The notes below the pieces were generated by a model that saw only the letters and a list, made by a program, of their open reading frames with translations, was not told where the DNA came from and made no database searches. A stretch of 64,000 bases of DNA, from positions 62,001-126,000 of the forward strand of contig CAVWXP010000017.1 in the NCBI GenBank assembly GCA_963759175.1. The letters run 5' to 3'. This document shows, one piece after another, positions 1 to 8,566 of the stretch. The DNA comes from SZUA-442 sp963759175 (GTDB lineage: Bacteria > Actinomycetota > Acidimicrobiia > Spongiisociales > UBA5794). Both the position numbers and the translations under genes were made by a program. How positions within the stretch are numbered: the stretch's first letter is position 1; each line of letters starts with the position of its first letter.

Positions 1-2
1 CG

Positions 3-371
3 CTCGAACCTGCGCTCTACATCGTGACCAAGGATCGTGATCAGGCGTTCGTCTTCAAGGGCTCGCTCGAGAGCACCGGCACGACCCAGGACATGGAGTT
101 GGTCGCCACCTTGTTCCTCGGTGGCGAGGTCTCAGGTGCCGACATCACGTCAGACGGCCAGATCATCGCCTTCCGCGGGTACGACACCGTGTGGATGTGG
201 AACCGACTCCCCGGCCAGTCCATTGGCGAGGCCCTCCTCGCCGAGCCCTGCACGGCGCCGTCACCCGATGAGCGCCAGGGCGAATCGATCGCATTCGACG
301 ACCGGTGGGGGTACTACACGATCAGCGAGGGCACGGCACCCGCCATCAACCACGTGCCCTCTGGCCGGTGA
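3..371 (+). CDS. C-terminal fragment of an uncharacterised, possibly beta-propeller, protein
   Basis: The reading frame is open from the left edge of the window to a TGA, giving about 122 residues of a longer protein. The segment ALYIVTKDRDQAFVFKG, followed by ADITSDGQIIAFRGYDTVWMW and GESIAFDDRWGYYTISEG, has the alternating hydrophobic/aromatic rhythm of propeller-type blades ending in D/N-rich turns. Secreted esterase-like or phytase-like propellers often end this way. No catalytic residues or membrane segments are visible in the fragment. Function is not assigned. Confidence 0.6.
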   Translation, partial: LEPALYIVTKDRDQAFVFKGSLESTGTTQDMELVATLFLGGEVSGADITSDGQIIAFRGYDTVWMWNRLPGQSIGEALLAEPCTAPSPDERQGESIAFDDRWGYYTISEGTAPAINHVPSGR

Positions 372-439
372 CCGGCGCCGGTTGTTCGCCCGACGACGGA
401 TCCGGATCCGGGGCATCGGCACGCATGGCAGACCCTGCG

Positions 440-1030
440 TCAGCGGTCGATGCGGGTGCGCTTGAACTCGTTGAGGTCCGACCACTCGAGCATCTCGATG
501 ACGCGCCGCAGGTCGTCCGACCGGTGACGTTGCATGAGGCGAACGAAGACGGCTTCGCGCCCAGCGATGAACGTCGGCACGCCGAACACCGCATACTCCT
601 CGACGAGGCGCGTGTGTTCATCACGAAGCACCTTCATCGGGACGCCGCCTCGGACGACGGCCTCGATGGCGTCGGCGTCGAGGCCGATGCCGGAAACGAT
701 CGTCCGGAGGACGTCGGGGTCGTTGAGGTCGGCGCCTTCGTCGTGCCGTGCCGAGAAGACCGCAGCATGGAATGCCAGAAAGTCGGCCGGCATGGTGTCG
801 CGCACGGCCAGGGACCACAGCAGGGCCAGCACGCCACTCCCGGCGGGGACATCGGGGTCGGTGTCCCACACGGCGCGGCTTCCCTCCGGCAGGCTGTTCT
901 GGTGCAGGGAGAAGGGAGCGAACGTGACGTCGTAGTCCGCGCCACTCTCGAGGTCGGTGATCAGCGTCTCGTTCGCGATCCGGGCAAAGGGACACAGGTA
1001 GTCGTACGTGATGGTGAACGAGGTCGTCAT
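440..1030 (-). CDS. DsbA-family (FrnE-like) thiol oxidoreductase, single-cysteine active site
   Basis: This 196-residue protein begins TITYDYLCPFARIANE, the thioredoxin-fold entry of the DsbA/FrnE/2-hydroxychromene-2-carboxylate isomerase superfamily. It ends with the cis-Pro loop FGVPTFIAG. The active site is C13-P-F-A, so the resolving cysteine of the usual CPxC is missing. That points to a thiol-conjugate or isomerase role rather than disulfide formation; the substrate is unknown. The ATG at 1030 is chosen because a -10-like TACCTT ends 7 nt upstream of it, a leaderless arrangement common in this window. The frame stays open much further upstream, but that stretch is antisense to the neighbouring acetyltransferase gene. 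Confidence 0.8.
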   Translation of the reverse strand: MTTSFTITYDYLCPFARIANETLITDLESGADYDVTFAPFSLHQNSLPEGSRAVWDTDPDVPAGSGVLALLWSLAVRDTMPADFLAFHAAVFSARHDEGADLNDPDVLRTIVSGIGLDADAIEAVVRGGVPMKVLRDEHTRLVEEYAVFGVPTFIAGREAVFVRLMQRHRSDDLRRVIEMLEWSDLNEFKRTRIDR

Positions 1031-1061
1031 GGGAGGGAAGGTAACGGTGTCCGACGGATCG

Positions 1062-1568
1062 TCAGACGACGAGGGCGTACATGGCGACGCGGCCGAGATG
1101 GTCGGCGCACGAACGGCAGGAAGCCTCCCATCCGGCGAACCGGAACCCGCTCGCCTCGGCGACATCGATGGATGCGGCATTGTCGGGGTGGATCCGGAGT
1201 TCGAGGCGACCGGCACCGATGAACTGCGAAGCCCACATGATCGTGCCGGAGAGCGCCTCCGTCGCGAACCCCTGACGGCGCGCCTCTGAGGCGATCCAGT
1301 ACGAGATCTCCGTTGCATCTTCGAGTCGCTCGATCCCGAGGCACCCCACGGGATCGTCGGCACCACCGCGCACGATCGCGGACCACCGAATCGATGATTC
1401 CACGTCGACGTCGACGTGGCTGGCGAGCCACTCCCCGACCGAGGGGACGCGGTCCTCCCTCGTCCACTGGAGCACCTCGTCGTCCATCGCCGCGAGGTAC
1501 CAGGCTGCATCCTCACGACGCCACGGCCTGATGGCCAGTCGCTCGGTGGTGAAGGCGACGACATCCAT
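1062..1568 (-). CDS. GNAT-family N-acetyltransferase (RimJ/RimL-like)
   Basis: The 168-residue protein starts with TTERLAIRPWRREDA, the hallmark opening of RimJ/RimL-type acetyltransferases. The acetyl-CoA-binding motif A is visible as ARRQGFATEAL at about residue 95, and the following NAASIDVAEASGFRFAGW matches the C-terminal beta5/alpha4 block of the fold. It probably transfers an acetyl group to a protein N-terminus or small amine; the substrate cannot be read from sequence. A TAGCGT hexamer ends 6 nt before the ATG, suggesting a leaderless mRNA. Confidence 0.85.
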   Translation of the reverse strand: MDVVAFTTERLAIRPWRREDAAWYLAAMDDEVLQWTREDRVPSVGEWLASHVDVDVESSIRWSAIVRGGADDPVGCLGIERLEDATEISYWIASEARRQGFATEALSGTIMWASQFIGAGRLELRIHPDNAASIDVAEASGFRFAGWEASCRSCADHLGRVAMYALVV

Positions 1569-1623
1569 GCCGCAACGCTACTCGGATCGACCCGACCCCA
1601 TCCGAACTCGAACCAACCCATAA

Positions 1624-1647
1624 TTCCCTAGTGACGGACTAGGCAAT
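1624..1647 (-). promoter_or_regulatory. Rrf2-type operator in the sulfide-oxidation promoter (site A)
   Basis: Read on the minus strand this 24-mer is ATTGCCTAGT-CCGTC-ACTAGGGAA. It contains a perfect 6-bp inverted repeat (CCTAGT/ACTAGG, 5-bp spacer) and matches three further sites at 19065, 19551 and 20090. It covers the probable -35 element of the operon promoter, so binding would repress. It is assigned to the Rrf2 family because two of the other copies lie directly upstream of Rrf2 genes. Confidence 0.7.
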
Positions 1648-1668
1648 AAGTACCCATGGGGGTATACT
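1640..1668 (+). promoter_or_regulatory. Core promoter of the sulfide:quinone oxidoreductase operon
   Basis: A near-consensus -10 box TATACT lies at 1663-1668, with a partial -35 TAGGCA at 1640-1645 and a 17-bp spacer. Transcription would begin near 1675, about 30 nt before the GTG start. This is one of the few clearly leadered genes here, with a GAAAGGA ribosome site at 1691-1697. Confidence 0.6.
1650..1667. promoter_or_regulatory. CsoR/CstR-like operator overlapping the -10 box
   Basis: The sequence GTACCCATGGGGGTATAC is a near-palindrome of the TACCC..GGGTA class recognised by CsoR-family repressors, including the persulfide sensor CstR. It overlaps the TATACT -10 hexamer. Placement in front of a sulfide:quinone oxidoreductase fits persulfide-responsive derepression. 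No csoR-type gene is present in the window, so the regulator is inferred from the site alone. Confidence 0.5.
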
Positions 1669-1704
1669 CGCCGTGAAGGCACATCACCGCGAAAGGATCC
1701 CCAG

Positions 1705-2943
1705 GTGCGACGAGTACTGATACTCGGTGCCGGTACTGCCGGCACCATGGTGGCGAACAAGCTCAGCGAGAAGCTCGATGACGGGTGGTCGATCACCATC
1801 GTCGACCAGGACGAGACGCACTACTACCAACCGGGGTACCTCTTCATCCCGTTCGGCATCTACAGCCCGTCGGACGTCGTCAAGCCGAAGGTGGATTTCC
1901 TCCCGCCTCGCGCCGAGATCGTCGTGGGCGAGATCGACCTCATCGAAGCCGACGACAATCGGGTGAAGCTCGGCGACGGCACGGTTATCGAGTACGACTA
2001 CCTGGTGATCGCCACCGGTGCGCACATCCGCCCCGACGAGACGCCCGGCCTCGAGGGTCCCGAGTACGGCTCGACGGTGCACGACTTCTACACGCTCGAG
2101 GGCGCCAAGAAGCTCGCCGAGGCCCTTCGATTCTGGGAGGGCGGTCGCCTCGTCGTCAACATCATCGAGATGCCGATCAAGTGCCCGGTGGCGCCATTGG
2201 AGTTCAGCTTCCTCGCAGACGCCTACTTCCAGGAGAAGGGCATGCGCGACGATGTCGAGATCGTCTACGTGACACCACTCGATGCTGCGTTCACGAAGCC
2301 GATCGCCGCCAAGCACCTGGGTGACCTGCTTCACGACAAGGGGATATCCCTCGAACCCGACTTCTACCTCGAGCAGGTGGACACCGACAACAAGAAGTTG
2401 ATCTCCTACGACGAACGCGAGGTCCCCTACGACCTCCTCGTGTCGATCCCCCTGAACATGGGTGCGGAGGTCATCGCGCGTTCGGGTCTCGGCAACGAGA
2501 TGAACTTCGTCCCTGTCGACAACCACAACTTCCTCTCGAAGGCGCACGACAACGTGTTCGCAATCGGGGACGCGGCCGATCTCCCGACCTCGAAGGCCGG
2601 TTCGGTGGCGCACTTCGCGGTCGAGGTGTTCACGGAGAACTTCCTGCGACACATCGAGGGTCTCCCCATGCTCGAGAAGTTCGACGGCCATGCCAACTGC
2701 TTCATCGAGTCAGGCCACGGCAAAGGGCTGCTCATCGACTTCAACTACGACACCGAGCCCCTGCCGGGGAAGTACCCACTGCCGGGGATCGGTCCCTTCA
2801 CCCTCCTGAAGGAGACCGAGATGAATCACTGGGGCAAGATGATGTTCAAGTGGGTCTACTGGAACATGCTCATCAAGGGCAAGGAGCTGCCACTACCCCA
2901 CGAGATGCTGATGGCAGGCAAGATCAACGAGGGTGCCCGATGA
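1705..2943 (+). CDS. sqr: Sulfide:quinone oxidoreductase-like flavoprotein
   Basis: This 412-residue FAD/NAD(P)-type pyridine nucleotide-disulfide oxidoreductase starts RRVLILGAGTAGTMVANKL (dinucleotide fold) and has the second FAD motif AIGDAADLPTSKAGSVAHFAVEV near residue 290. Two cysteines stand where the redox pair of sulfide:quinone oxidoreductases is expected: C160 in IKCPVAPLEF and C332 in HANCFIESG. The C-terminal stretch GKMMFKWVYWNMLIKG looks like the amphipathic membrane-docking helices of the family. It would oxidise sulfide to sulfane sulfur at the membrane and pass electrons to quinone. It leads an operon with DUF1641, TusE-like and DsrE-like genes, and the DUF1641 gene overlaps it by 4 bp. 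The GTG start is set by AAGGA 8 nt upstream. Confidence 0.85.
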   Translation: MRRVLILGAGTAGTMVANKLSEKLDDGWSITIVDQDETHYYQPGYLFIPFGIYSPSDVVKPKVDFLPPRAEIVVGEIDLIEADDNRVKLGDGTVIEYDYLVIATGAHIRPDETPGLEGPEYGSTVHDFYTLEGAKKLAEALRFWEGGRLVVNIIEMPIKCPVAPLEFSFLADAYFQEKGMRDDVEIVYVTPLDAAFTKPIAAKHLGDLLHDKGISLEPDFYLEQVDTDNKKLISYDEREVPYDLLVSIPLNMGAEVIARSGLGNEMNFVPVDNHNFLSKAHDNVFAIGDAADLPTSKAGSVAHFAVEVFTENFLRHIEGLPMLEKFDGHANCFIESGHGKGLLIDFNYDTEPLPGKYPLPGIGPFTLLKETEMNHWGKMMFKWVYWNMLIKGKELPLPHEMLMAGKINEGAR

Positions 2944-3695
2944 CGGTCGAGACCACCGACCACATCGCGGACCTCGAGCGCAAGCTCGATGCCGTGTCCG
3001 CACAACTCGACGTGGTCGTGGCCGAGTTGCGTGAACAGCGGCTCCGTCGCCAGCAATGGGCGGAACTCGCCTCCGACCTGGCACCCGTTTCGGGCGAGGC
3101 GCTGGCCATGGTCAGTCGCGAGCTCGAGGCGGTCCAGGAGTGGGTCGAACCCTCGGACATGCTGCGACTCCTCAGGCGCATCCTGCGCAACACCAACAAC
3201 ATCGAAGAGGGCATGGCCACCTACGAGAGCGCCATGGAGTTCCTCGCCGACGCCGGGCCGCTCACGAGCCAGGCGTTCGCCAAGGTCCTCGAGTCCCTCG
3301 ACGAGTTCGAGCGTCGCGGCTACTTCGAGTTCGCCGGCGCCGGCCTCGGCGTCATCGACCGCATCGTGGCCAACTACTCCAAGGAGGACGTCGAGGCACT
3401 CGGTGACAACGTCGTGCACATGCTCGACATCGTCAAGGACCTCACGCAACCCGAGATGCTCTCCGTCGCACAACGTCTGCTCGACGTCGTGCAGCGCCAG
3501 CAGCGGGTCGCCGAGCTCGAGCCGGCCGAGCCACCGAGCCTCCTCGCTCTCGCAGGACGCATGCGCGATCCCGAGGTTCGACGCGGGCTGGGCCGTGCGC
3601 TCAACACGTTCAAAGCTGTGTCGGCTGTGGAAACGGAATCCGCATCTACGATCATCGAAGCCAATACCAATCAACCACCCCAAGGAGGTGCGTGA
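2940..3695 (+). CDS. DUF1641 family protein
   Basis: A 251-residue, mostly helical soluble protein whose ATG overlaps the sqr stop codon (ATGA), so translation is probably coupled. The N-terminus (residues 5-40) is a coiled coil rich in Leu, Glu and Arg. The C-terminal RDPEVRRGLGRALNTFKAV is the characteristic DUF1641 signature. DUF1641 proteins are often encoded next to sulfide:quinone oxidoreductases or formate dehydrogenases, but no biochemical function is established. Here an accessory or scaffolding role for the flavoprotein is an inference from position only. Confidence 0.8.
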   Translation: MTVETTDHIADLERKLDAVSAQLDVVVAELREQRLRRQQWAELASDLAPVSGEALAMVSRELEAVQEWVEPSDMLRLLRRILRNTNNIEEGMATYESAMEFLADAGPLTSQAFAKVLESLDEFERRGYFEFAGAGLGVIDRIVANYSKEDVEALGDNVVHMLDIVKDLTQPEMLSVAQRLLDVVQRQQRVAELEPAEPPSLLALAGRMRDPEVRRGLGRALNTFKAVSAVETESASTIIEANTNQPPQGGA

Positions 3696-4009
3696 TGCCG
3701 GTCACCACGATTTCCGGCCAGGAAGTGCACGTCGACGACGAGGGCTTCCTCACCGAGTACGACGAATGGTCCAAGGACCTGGGAGCCCAACTCGCTGCCA
3801 ACATCGGCATCGAGATGACCGACGACCACTGGGCCGTCGTCGACTTCCTCCGCTCAGACTTCAAGGAGCAAGGTGAAACGGCGACGCTTCGCAGGGTCTC
3901 GGCGGTCGGCGGCTTCCCCACGAAGTCGCTGTTCGTGATGTTCCCCAAGAAGCCGGCACGCAAGATGTCCTACGTCGCCGGACTCCCGAAGCCCGCCGGC
4001 TGCATCTAG
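3695..4009 (+). CDS. TusE/DsrC-family sulfur carrier protein, single C-terminal cysteine
   Basis: The 104-residue protein matches the DsrC/TusE fold: GFLTEYDEWSKDLGAQLA, then DDHWAVVDFLRSDF, and a flexible tail ending KPAGCI. The penultimate cysteine is the persulfide-carrying CysA. The second cysteine of true DsrC, ten residues earlier, is absent (a tyrosine is there), so this is the TusE-like or carrier type rather than a partner for trisulfide formation with DsrAB. It probably accepts sulfane sulfur from the DsrE-like protein encoded next. A strong AAGGAGGT lies 5 nt before the ATG, which overlaps the previous stop codon. Confidence 0.85.
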   Translation: MPVTTISGQEVHVDDEGFLTEYDEWSKDLGAQLAANIGIEMTDDHWAVVDFLRSDFKEQGETATLRRVSAVGGFPTKSLFVMFPKKPARKMSYVAGLPKPAGCI

Positions 4010-4021
4010 GAGGCGCCCACC

Positions 4022-4546
4022 ATGACCACCGCAGAGACCGCCACCAGCATCGTCCCGGACTTCGGCGACGACGCCGAGGAACGCAAGATCGCCTTCGTGT
4101 GCTCGAAGGGCACACTCGACATGGCCTACCCGGCGCTCATCATGGCGTCGGGCGCCCTCGAGCAGGGTGTGGAGACCCACATCTTCTTCACCTTCTGGGG
4201 CATGGACATGATCAACAAGAAGACGATGGGTGACCTCAAGTTCACACCTGTCGGCAACACGTCGGCCACACGGCAGGCCCACATGCCGATGGTGTTCACC
4301 GCCTTCCCGGGTGTGACCGCCATCGCGACGAGCCAGATGAAGAAGCAGATGGACGAGCTCCAGATCCCGGATGTTCCGACCTTCCTGTCGCATCTGGCGG
4401 ACATGGGCTGCCACCTGTGGGCGTGCAAGATGTCCGTCGACATGTTCGGCCTCACCGAAGCCGACATGACCGATGACCTCGAAGGGGTACTCAACGTCGG
4501 CGACTTCATCGAGATCATCGACGGCGCCCAGACGATGTTCATCTGA
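4022..4546 (+). CDS. DsrE/DsrF/DrsH-like sulfurtransferase
   Basis: A 174-residue DsrE-family protein: KIAFVCSKGTLDMAYPALIMASGALEQG opens the alpha/beta sulfurtransferase fold, and MGCHLWACKMSVDMFGL carries the conserved cysteines of the DsrE2-like branch. It has no signal peptide. DsrE-type proteins relay persulfide sulfur between carriers such as TusE. With the upstream flavoprotein and TusE-like carrier it completes a sulfide-oxidation and sulfur-trafficking unit. AGGAGG lies 8 nt upstream of the ATG. A short GC hairpin (4559-4571) follows the stop but has no T tract. Confidence 0.85.
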   Translation: MTTAETATSIVPDFGDDAEERKIAFVCSKGTLDMAYPALIMASGALEQGVETHIFFTFWGMDMINKKTMGDLKFTPVGNTSATRQAHMPMVFTAFPGVTAIATSQMKKQMDELQIPDVPTFLSHLADMGCHLWACKMSVDMFGLTEADMTDDLEGVLNVGDFIEIIDGAQTMFI

Positions 4547-4646
4547 TCGGAAGCACCACCGCCTGAGGCGGCTCTGTCCGTGGGTATGGACACGCACCGA
4601 ACCCGGCCCGACAATGGACCCATGACCACCGGTCGGGAGGTGCAGC

Positions 4647-5567
4647 GTGCACGCGGATGCGAGCAACGTCGATGCGTGGGTGCAATCGGGCATCATCACA
4701 CCTGAGCAGGCCCGCCTCATCGGCGAGTTCGAGCAGCCACGCCCACGCGGCAGCATCGTGCGCGACATCCTGGGGTATGTCGGCGCGACGTTGGTACTCA
4801 TTGCCGGCGGGATCATCATCGCCGAGACATGGGGCGACATGGATCGTGGTGCCCACGTCCTCGTTGCCATCGGTGCTGTCGCTGCACTCGTGGCAGCGGG
4901 GCTCGCCCTCGACCGCACCGGCGACCCCACCGCCCGTCGCCTCGCCGCCACCAGCCTGATGCTCGGCGCCGCGCCAGCCGGCCTCGCGTGCGGATTGGTG
5001 GTCGACATCTGGATGGAACCCGATGTCGCGGTCGCGGCCGGCTTCATCGCCGCCTTCTGCTACTCGGTCGGTTGGTACGTGACACGCCGGTCGTGGGCCC
5101 AGCACATCGCGCTCGTGGTCTCGATGGCGGGAGCGGTACTCAGCCTCGGCGCTGTCGTGTTCACCGACGACATGTGGATCACCGGCATCGCCCTCGCTCT
5201 CGTGGGAGCGGGTTGGCTGGCCGCGTCGTCATCCGATCGGTTGCCACCGCGACTCCTCGCCGAGGCCGGGGGCTTGATCGTCCTCGGGATCGGCGCACTG
5301 ATGACCGTGAGTGAGCTCGACGGAGCACTCGCCCAACTGTGGATGGCCGCGTGGATCGCGACCTCCCTCATCGTTGCCATCCACGGAATCCGCCGGGATC
5401 GCATGGCCCTCGTTGCCGGCGGCATCGGCGGTCTCATCCTCTACGTTCCGTGGCTCCTCGTCGAGGTCTTCGGCGAGGGCATCGGTGTACCCCTGGCGCT
5501 CCTCGGTGTCGGGGCGACGCTGATCACCGGGGCGGTGATCCTGGCCCGCAGGGCATCATCGACGTGA
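4647..5567 (+). CDS. DUF2157-type polytopic membrane protein
   Basis: A 306-residue protein with a soluble N-terminus (WVQSGIITPEQARLIGEFE, the DUF2157 opening) followed by roughly nine hydrophobic segments from about residue 45 to the end. The GTG start is set by GGGAGG at 4635-4640. No transport or enzymatic motif is visible and the family has no defined function. It stands alone, convergent with the nucleoside phosphorylase gene. Confidence 0.75.
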   Translation: MHADASNVDAWVQSGIITPEQARLIGEFEQPRPRGSIVRDILGYVGATLVLIAGGIIIAETWGDMDRGAHVLVAIGAVAALVAAGLALDRTGDPTARRLAATSLMLGAAPAGLACGLVVDIWMEPDVAVAAGFIAAFCYSVGWYVTRRSWAQHIALVVSMAGAVLSLGAVVFTDDMWITGIALALVGAGWLAASSSDRLPPRLLAEAGGLIVLGIGALMTVSELDGALAQLWMAAWIATSLIVAIHGIRRDRMALVAGGIGGLILYVPWLLVEVFGEGIGVPLALLGVGATLITGAVILARRASST

Positions 5568-5609
5568 CGGATACGCGCCGCCGCAAGGAGCAACGACGCG
5601 CCTCGGCGA

Positions 5610-6332
5610 TCAGCGGTCGCCGGCGTCCCTGCGGAGCGTCTCGAGTGACAAGGTGATCATGTCGGCGAAGGTCCGCTCTCGTTCGTCCGCGGTCGTCTCC
5701 TCGCGGGTGATGAGATGGTCCGATACCGTGAGGATGGCCAGGGCCCGGACGCGCTCCTCGTGGGCGATGGCGTACAAGCCCGCAGCCTCCATCTCCACGG
5801 CGAGCACGTTCATGCGCTGCCAGGTCGCCAAGGCGTCCGCCACGGGGTTGTAGAAGCTGTCGGACGAGTGGACGTTGCCTGCGTGCACGGCGAGTCCGGC
5901 ATCGGAGGCTGCGCCGGAGGCAGCGATCAGGAGATCCAGATCCGCTGACGCCGCGAAGTCCCACCCGCCATAACGTGCGCGATTGACGACCGAGTCCGTG
6001 CATGCCCCGACGGCGAGGATGACATCGCGCATCCCGACGCCCTCGGCGATACCTCCACATGAGCCGACGCGGATCAGGCGCTGCACGCCGTAGAACCGGA
6101 CGAGCTCGGTGATGTAGATCGACGCAGAGGGGATGCCCATGCCGGTCCCCATGACCGACACCCCCATGCCCTCATAGATGCCCGTGAACCCGAGCATGTT
6201 GCGGACGCCCGTCACCTCCCGTGCGTCGGTGAGGAACGTCTCGGCGATGTACTTGGCGCGCAGCGGGTCGCCGGGCAGCAGGATGGCCTCTGCGATGTCG
6301 CCTTCGGCGGCGGCGATGTGGGGTGTTGGCAA
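5610..6332 (-). CDS. deoD: Purine-nucleoside phosphorylase, DeoD type
   Basis: The 240-residue length and motifs are those of hexameric bacterial purine-nucleoside phosphorylases: ILLPGDPLRAKYIAE near the N-terminus (phosphate site), IRVGSCGGI, MEAAGLYAIA (ribose-binding Glu) and LTVSDHL, whose Asp protonates the purine base. It cleaves purine (deoxy)nucleosides with phosphate for base salvage in the cytoplasm. The start appears to be TTG, preceded by GGGAG; no better in-frame start lies nearby. Confidence 0.93.
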   Translation of the reverse strand: MPTPHIAAAEGDIAEAILLPGDPLRAKYIAETFLTDAREVTGVRNMLGFTGIYEGMGVSVMGTGMGIPSASIYITELVRFYGVQRLIRVGSCGGIAEGVGMRDVILAVGACTDSVVNRARYGGWDFAASADLDLLIAASGAASDAGLAVHAGNVHSSDSFYNPVADALATWQRMNVLAVEMEAAGLYAIAHEERVRALAILTVSDHLITREETTADERERTFADMITLSLETLRRDAGDR

Positions 6333-6431
6333 GGGTCGCTCCCTGGTGGCTCGGCAACCATCCTATGCGAGTGCCTGCATCACCCCGGGCGCGCGTTCGT
6401 ACCGGCTTGCGGCCGGATCCGGTGTCGGCAC

Positions 6432-6704
6432 CTACTGGCGGCGGAAGAACCAGCCGGACCAGAAACCGATGCCGACCATGGCCAGACCCACCTGGATGGC
6501 GAGCTTGATCCAATCGATACCGTCCGTGTCACCGACCCCGAAGGCCTGGGCGATCAGCCCACCGATCAGGGCGGCCACGAAGCCAACACCGATCGTCCCG
6601 CCGATCGAGATGTTCTGCCGGCCCGGAAGGAACAGCCTGGCAAGGGCCCCGACCACGACACCGACGAACAGGGCACCGATGACGGTCCACATGAATGCGA
6701 TCAC
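6432..6704 (-). CDS. GlsB/YeaQ/YmgE family small membrane protein
   Basis: A 90-residue protein with three hydrophobic helices. It carries the family signature GALARLFLPGRQNISIGGTIGVGFVAALIGG, here read in two parts around GRQN. Members are stress-associated inner-membrane proteins once annotated as transglycosylase-associated; their molecular role is unknown. It lies between the phosphorylase and pirin genes, all on the same strand. Confidence 0.85.
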   Translation of the reverse strand: MIAFMWTVIGALFVGVVVGALARLFLPGRQNISIGGTIGVGFVAALIGGLIAQAFGVGDTDGIDWIKLAIQVGLAMVGIGFWSGWFFRRQ

Positions 6705-6784
6705 GAGCGTCCTCCCACGCTGGTCCTGGGAACAAGCCTACGCAGCGCGGTAGCGCCCGCCAAGCGGGCGACGCCACGCATCGG

Positions 6785-7836
<1,052 letters not shown>

Positions 7837-7840
<4 letters not shown>

Positions 7841-8493
7841 TCGACGCCGGCGGCCGGGACGTATGGAACCTGGCAGACCCCGTGGTTGCAGTACCCGTTC
7901 GGGTTCTTGGCGAGATACTGCTGGTGGTACTCCTCAGCGAGGTAGAACGGACCCGCATCGTCGGCGGAGCGCAGCTCAGTAGAGATCGTCCCGTAGCCCG
8001 CATCGGCCAACCCGGATGCGTAGGCGTCCCTCGAAGCGACGATGGCGTCCCGCTGCTCGTCGGAGGTCCAGTAGATCGCGGATCGGTACTGGGTGCCGAC
8101 GTCGTTTCCCTGTCGATTCGGGGTGGTCGGGTCGTGCTGCTCCCAGAAGGCCTTCATGAGGTCATCCATCGACACACGGGCCGGGTCGTAGACCACCATC
8201 ACGGCTTCGGTGTGCCCGGTGCGGCCGGTGCACACCTCCTCGTACGTGGGGTTGGGGGTGTGTCCGCCCTGGTAGCCGACGGCGGTGGTGATGACCCCCG
8301 GGATCTCCCAGAAGATCCGTTCGGCTCCCCAGAAACACCCCATCGCGACGTACACCGTCTCGGAACCCTCCGGATGGGGTCCCAGCATCGACGAGTCGTT
8401 CACGAAATGGACACCGGAGATCGTGACGGGCTCGGAACGTCCGGGAAGGGCGCTCTCGGCCGTCGGCATGGCTGAGGTCTTGCGTCTGAACAT
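7837..8493 (-). CDS. msrA: Peptide-methionine (S)-S-oxide reductase MsrA
   Basis: This 218-residue enzyme contains the catalytic motif MGCFWGAER near residue 52 and the C-terminal resolving cysteines in GYCNHGVCQ. It also has the typical GNDVGTQYRSAIY block. It reduces methionine-S-sulfoxide in proteins using thioredoxin-type reductants. The N-terminal 40 residues form an extension without features; a -10-like TACGTT 8 nt upstream of the ATG supports the long start. It is first in a two-gene unit with pirin. Confidence 0.93.
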
Positions 8494-8566
8494 AGGTCGG
8501 AAACGTATCGCGCCCAGCGAGTGTTCCCGACGTCCCTACGCAGTGGCCCACAGGTACCGTGGGTTC

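Noticed and set aside
4557..4573. Terminator after the sulfur operon
   Set aside because: CCGCC-TGA-GGCGG forms only five pairs with a 3-nt loop and has no T tract; it is too weak to list as a terminator.
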